A stretch of 64,000 nucleotides of DNA, taken from Pseudodesulfovibrio sp. Lineage in GTDB: Bacteria > Desulfobacterota > Desulfovibrionia > Desulfovibrionales > Desulfovibrionaceae. The stretch is from assembly GCA_016342345.1 (NCBI GenBank), contig JAEINO010000001.1:1-64000 (forward strand). Direction: 5' to 3'. Both the position numbers and the translations under genes were made by a program. Shown here piece by piece: positions 60,147-64,000 of this stretch; position 1 is the stretch's first letter, and every line of letters starts with the position of its first letter. The notes below the pieces were generated by a model, which was not told where the DNA came from, did no database searches, and saw only the letters and a program-made list of their open reading frames with translations.

Positions 60147-60689
60147 ATGAACATCAGTTTCACTTTCAAGAACTTTGAGCCGTCTGATCATCTCAAAGGC
60201 TACGCGAAAAAGCGTTTTGGAAAAGTGGCTAAATACGTTTCCGATTCGGAAGCTGATCTTCAGGTGAATTTGCTGGTCGACAAATTCCGCCACAAGGCAG
60301 ATGTGATATTGAATGCGGATAATATTCATATATTAGCCGACGAAGCCTCGGAAGACATGTATTCCACTATTGATTTAGTGCTGGAAAAGTTGAAGACGCA
60401 ACTTCGTAAGATGCGTGAAAAGGTTAAGAGTCGTAGTAAGATGGGGCGTGGAAACAAGTTGGTACAATTGAATGTGCTTTCATTCGAAGAGTTGCCGACT
60501 GATTCTGGCCCTACCATTATCGGTACCGATGAATACGAACCAAAACCAATGTCCGTTGATGAAGCAGCTATGCAACTGGATTCTCTCGATAATGATTTCC
60601 TCGTATTTCGTAATGCCGAAACCGAAGGAGTCAATGTAATCTATAAGCGAAAAAATGGCGATTACGGCCTGATCGATCCTGGATATTAA
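60147..60689 (+). CDS. hpf: Ribosome hibernation-promoting factor, long form
   Basis: MNISFTFKNFEPSDHLKGYAKKRFGKVAKY; C-terminal KPMSVDEAAMQLDSLDNDFLVFRNAETEGVNVIYKRKNGDYGLIDP. Confidence 0.95.
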   Translation: MNISFTFKNFEPSDHLKGYAKKRFGKVAKYVSDSEADLQVNLLVDKFRHKADVILNADNIHILADEASEDMYSTIDLVLEKLKTQLRKMREKVKSRSKMGRGNKLVQLNVLSFEELPTDSGPTIIGTDEYEPKPMSVDEAAMQLDSLDNDFLVFRNAETEGVNVIYKRKNGDYGLIDPGY

Positions 60690-60691
60690 AT

Positions 60692-61141
60692 ATGAAATTT
60701 GGTGAGTACCTGGACAAGGATCTTGTCCTTCCCAATTTAACTTCCGGCTTTAAGTCGGAGGTTCTTAAAGAACTTATCGCCCCTTTGGGTGACAAATATC
60801 CCGAGATGGACACGGACCAGGCGGTCCGTGTCCTTCTTGAACGAGAAAAACTTGGAACAACGGGAATTGGCAATGGTATAGCTATTCCTCACGGCAAGCT
60901 TGATGACCTGGAAAAAATGATAGTGGTGGTGGGCAGGAGTGAAGGGGGAATCGAATTTGAGGCTCTTGATCTCAAGCCATGCACCATTTTTTTTCTCGTC
61001 CTTGCCCCGGAGCAGGCGGCAGGCATGCATCTGCGTATTTTGGCGCGAATATCCCGTCTGTTGAAAGATGAAACTTTTCGCCAGGAATTCAACGGAACCG
61101 AAGGGCATGACGCTTTGTGGCAACTTCTTCAAAGTGTATAG
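60692..61141 (+). CDS. ptsN: PTS IIA (nitrogen-type) domain protein
   Basis: VLLEREKLGTTGIGNGIAIPHGKLDDLEKMIVVVGRSEGGIEFEALD. Confidence 0.93.
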   Translation: MKFGEYLDKDLVLPNLTSGFKSEVLKELIAPLGDKYPEMDTDQAVRVLLEREKLGTTGIGNGIAIPHGKLDDLEKMIVVVGRSEGGIEFEALDLKPCTIFFLVLAPEQAAGMHLRILARISRLLKDETFRQEFNGTEGHDALWQLLQSV

Positions 61142-61159
61142 ATTTACGGGTGTTATCCT

Positions 61160-62041
61160 GTGAGTCATAACAATCCGTTTCCTGTTATTATTGTGACCGG
61201 AATATCCGGGTCAGGCAAGAGCACGGCTTTGAAGGTTTTCGAAGACTTGGGTTTTTTCTGCATTGACGGTTTACCATCACGAATGGCTTCAAAACTCGCC
61301 GAACTTATTCTCAAACAAGACTCCGCATATCGGGGACTTGCCCTTGGTATGGATATGCGTCAGCCTGAATTTCTAGATGGATGGGATGAAGCTCTGAGTA
61401 CTCTTTTTGAAATGGGTATTACGCCTCAAGTCCTATTCCTTGAAGCCAGAAGGAATGTACTTGTGCGTCGCTATGCCACGACTCGCAGGCCCCATCCTCT
61501 TGAGAGTCAGAAGTTGGGCTTGGAACAGGCATTGGAGCAGGAAAAAGATCTGCTTGATCCAATTCGCAGGAATGCAGAGATAGTTCTGGATACTTCGGAA
61601 TACTCAGTCCATGATTTAAGGCGTGTCATTCAGACCAAATGGTCGGCAATTGAAGAGCTTGGCCGTGGGATGCGGGTGCATCTCATTACTTTTGGTTTCA
61701 AATATGGTGTTCCCGCTGAGGCTGATTTGGTTTTTGATTTGCGCTTCTTGCCGAATCCATATTTTGAAAAGGAACTCAGACCGTTATCCGGGTTGGATCA
61801 AGCCATATCTGAATATATTCTTGAAAGCGAAGTCGGTTCTGAGTTCAACAAACGATTCTTGGATTTCATATCATACATGTTGCCACTCTATGCCGATGAG
61901 GGACGTTATAGAATAACGTTGGCTATCGGTTGTACTGGTGGGCGACATCGGTCTGTCGCCGTGGCCGAGTCTGTACTGGCGACCCTCAAGAAAAAAGGGT
62001 ATGCAAGCTCAATTGAACATAGACATATGGAATTAGGATAA
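61160..62041 (+). CDS. rapZ: RNase adapter RapZ / nucleotide-binding protein (GTG start)
   Basis: IIVTGISGSGKSTALKVFEDLGFFCIDGLP; LITFGFKYGVPAEADLVFDLRFLPNPYF; RITLAIGCTGGRHRSVAVAE. Confidence 0.96.
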   Translation: MSHNNPFPVIIVTGISGSGKSTALKVFEDLGFFCIDGLPSRMASKLAELILKQDSAYRGLALGMDMRQPEFLDGWDEALSTLFEMGITPQVLFLEARRNVLVRRYATTRRPHPLESQKLGLEQALEQEKDLLDPIRRNAEIVLDTSEYSVHDLRRVIQTKWSAIEELGRGMRVHLITFGFKYGVPAEADLVFDLRFLPNPYFEKELRPLSGLDQAISEYILESEVGSEFNKRFLDFISYMLPLYADEGRYRITLAIGCTGGRHRSVAVAESVLATLKKKGYASSIEHRHMELG

Positions 62042-62044
62042 ATA

Positions 62045-62485
62045 ATGGCTGCAAAATGTGAAAGTCGAGATAAAACATTTGTTGGTGTCGTTCTCGTTAC
62101 TCATGGAGCCTTCGGGGAAACCCTTTTGGCTGCAGCAAAGACAGTGCTTGGCCCTCAGGATAATTGTCAGGCCATAGGCGTGGATGTAAACATCGGTGTG
62201 GACGAAACCATGGAAGCAATTCGTTCGGCCATTCGTTCCGTCGAGAATGGAAAAGGTGTTCTGGCTTTGACTGATCTCTTTGGCGGATCACCAACCACCA
62301 TGAGTCTTTCGCTCATGAAATCGGAGAATCTTGAAGTCATTACAGGTGTCAATCTCCCTATGGTTGTCGCCACGCTTCAGGCACGCCTTTTACCTTTGAA
62401 TGAATTGGCTGAAAAAGCCAAGGACGCCGGACAGCAGGGCATCAAGGTGGCTGGCGCCATGTTACGCAAAAAAACCAAGAAATAG
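62045..62485 (+). CDS. PTS mannose-family EIIA component
   Basis: VVLVTHGAFGETLLAAAKTVLG; VLALTDLFGGSPTTMSLSLM. Confidence 0.93.
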   Translation: MAAKCESRDKTFVGVVLVTHGAFGETLLAAAKTVLGPQDNCQAIGVDVNIGVDETMEAIRSAIRSVENGKGVLALTDLFGGSPTTMSLSLMKSENLEVITGVNLPMVVATLQARLLPLNELAEKAKDAGQQGIKVAGAMLRKKTKK

Positions 62486-62495
62486 GTGTAGCTCC

Positions 62496-62960
62496 GTGAT
62501 TCTTGTTCGTATAGATAATCGTTTGATTCACGGTCAAATAATCGAGACGTGGCTTCCTTTTACCGGGGCGAATCATGTCATTGTTGCCAATGACGGATTG
62601 GCAAATGACGTACTACAACAGGAAATCATGTCGCTTGCCATACCCCAGACAATCGAGAGTTATTTTATCAATGTTGATCGTTTGTCAGAAAAAATTGAAC
62701 AGATTCAATTCATTAATGATGCGCAGGGTATAGTTGTCCTGTTTTCAAGTTGTCCTGATGCCAAACGAGCTTTTGACTCGGGTTTTGCATTTGATAACCT
62801 TAATATTGGAAATGTTCATTACAGCCCTGGCAAGAAACAAGTGTCCCCAAGTGTTGCACTTTCAGATGAAGATGAAAGATGTCTCAGGCAATTGACCAGA
62901 AAAGGGGTTGAACTCGATTTTCGTTGTGTTCCCAATGATCCCGTTCAGGTGAGGTTCTAG
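62496..62960 (+). CDS. PTS mannose-family EIIB component (GTG start)
   Basis: MILVRIDNRLIHGQIIETWLPFTGANHVIVANDGLANDVLQQEIMSLA with active-site His; C-terminal LNIGNVHYSPGKK. Confidence 0.92.
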   Translation: MILVRIDNRLIHGQIIETWLPFTGANHVIVANDGLANDVLQQEIMSLAIPQTIESYFINVDRLSEKIEQIQFINDAQGIVVLFSSCPDAKRAFDSGFAFDNLNIGNVHYSPGKKQVSPSVALSDEDERCLRQLTRKGVELDFRCVPNDPVQVRF

Positions 62961-62963
62961 ATT

Positions 62964-63661
62964 ATGCAAATGAACGATCCATTCATGTGGTTTGCTTTGG
63001 TCGCTTTTTTTTTGCCTTGTTTTCCCTTTTTAGAAATTCGGTCAGTGTAGGGCTTCTTGAACGTCCTCTAGTCGTAGGACTGTTTTGGGGAGCTTTTACG
63101 GGCGAATATACTACAAGTTTGTATATTTCCATTTTTTTTGAGCTGTTTTGGCTTGATTTGATTCCTGTTGGTACCTTTATTCCCCCACATTTGACTGCTG
63201 CGACTTTTTCGGCTCTTTCGCTGACAACCTATTTGGGATTGGATCATCCTGCTCGAATAATGGGTGTACTTTTTGCCAGTATGCCATTTGCATGGCTCGG
63301 CACAAAAGTTGAAGAATTGCTTCGTGAACAGGAGCGGGGGAGTTATAACAAACTTCTTAGATGGGCTCGAAATCCTGAATCCCCGAATCTTCCAGGCACT
63401 CTCGTTTTACGTTCCCTGTTACGAACACTTGTCCTGTCTTGGGTGACATTCTATGTTTCCATTCTTTTACTGAAATATATTTTTCAGATGATATTTTCTT
63501 TGTATCCCGGTTTCTTGACATCAATCGACATTACATGGTCGCATCTATGGGTAGCTGCAACACTTGGTGGCCTGATGGCTCTTCGGCTTAAACGCGTCTA
63601 TGCCGTTCTCGCAACAGGGATTTGTATTTTTGTGCTTTTCTCTATTTGGGGCCGCTTTTAG
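62964..63661 (+). pseudogene. PTS mannose-family EIIC-like membrane protein with an apparent frameshift at a T9 tract (63005-63013); the annotated ORF resumes at 62987
   Basis: ATG 62964 (RBS GGTGAGG) reads MQMNDPFMWFALVAFFLPCF… and stops; the -1 frame after T9 reads FFALFSLFRNSVSVGLLERPLVVGLFWGAFTGEY… to 63661. May be a true gene with sequencing error, slippage or programmed frameshift. Confidence 0.75.
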
Positions 63662-63755
63662 CTTGGCAGCAGATAAAGGTTGTGATATTCCTCACATTCT
63701 ATTTCCAAAGGCACATTTCCTTTATGAAGGGTACATTTAATTAGGAGGACTTGAT

Positions 63756-64000
63756 ATGGCTATTCTGGTTGTTGGACACAAAAACCCTGATACTGATACC
63801 ATCGCTTCTGCGATTGCTGCTGCTGATCTGTACACCAAACGTGGTATGGATGCTAAAGCTATCTCCCAGGGTGAAATTGCTCCCGAGACTGCTTTTGTTC
63901 TTGGAAAATTTGGTTTTTCCGCTCCCGAGATCGTGACCGATGCTACAGACAAGCAGATCATTCTGGTTGATCACACTGATATTTCCCAGACCATCGACAA
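63756..64000 (+). CDS. ppaC: Manganese-dependent inorganic pyrophosphatase, N-terminal part (truncated by window end)
   Basis: MAILVVGHKNPDTDTIASAIAAADLYTKRGMDAKAISQGEIAPETAFVLGKFG…IILVDHTDISQTID: DHH-family motifs GHKNPDTD and DHTD; RBS TTAGGAGG. Confidence 0.95.
   Translation, partial: MAILVVGHKNPDTDTIASAIAAADLYTKRGMDAKAISQGEIAPETAFVLGKFGFSAPEIVTDATDKQIILVDHTDISQTID

Overview
This 64 kb window looks like ordinary core chromosome from a Desulfovibrio/Pseudodesulfovibrio-like bacterium (Desulfobacterota). That placement is inferred from gene content and order and was not searched. Coding density is high, with about 60 confident CDSs and one tRNA-Ser(CGA). I found no prophage, transposon or CRISPR array.

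Main blocks, left to right:
- Tol-Pal tail.
- Maf/PgpA and an OmpA/MotB-like plus MotA-like pair.
- Glucokinase, then a VTT-membrane/FAD-oxidoreductase pair.
- Xanthine PRTase, BMP-type nucleoside ABC transporter, dGTPase.
- Aminotransferase, homoserine dehydrogenase, ApgM-like block.
- ilvE; dnaX-ybaB-recR-recD2.
- Ferritin; ABC-F ATPase; EAL-CBS-GGDEF protein.
- Fused AccA-AccD plus biotin carboxylase.
- CHASE2 cyclase; type I secretion trio; signalling genes.
- tadA, purQ, pyrG; kdsA-kdsC-lptC-lptA-lptB-rpoN-hpf-ptsN-rapZ and mannose-family PTS genes; start of a Mn-dependent pyrophosphatase.

No clearly undescribed multi-gene system is visible. The observations most worth checking are:
- a PTS EIIC gene whose N-terminus is split by a T9 tract;
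- a compact RNA element upstream of the nucleoside transporter, possibly of the xanthine/NMT1 class;
- an ApgM-family protein next to homoserine dehydrogenase, a candidate alternative homoserine kinase;
- an alpha-beta fused ACC carboxyltransferase;
- an orphan type I secretion ABC protein with a non-canonical LSLGI signature.

All family calls are from reading the protein sequences. No database search was run.
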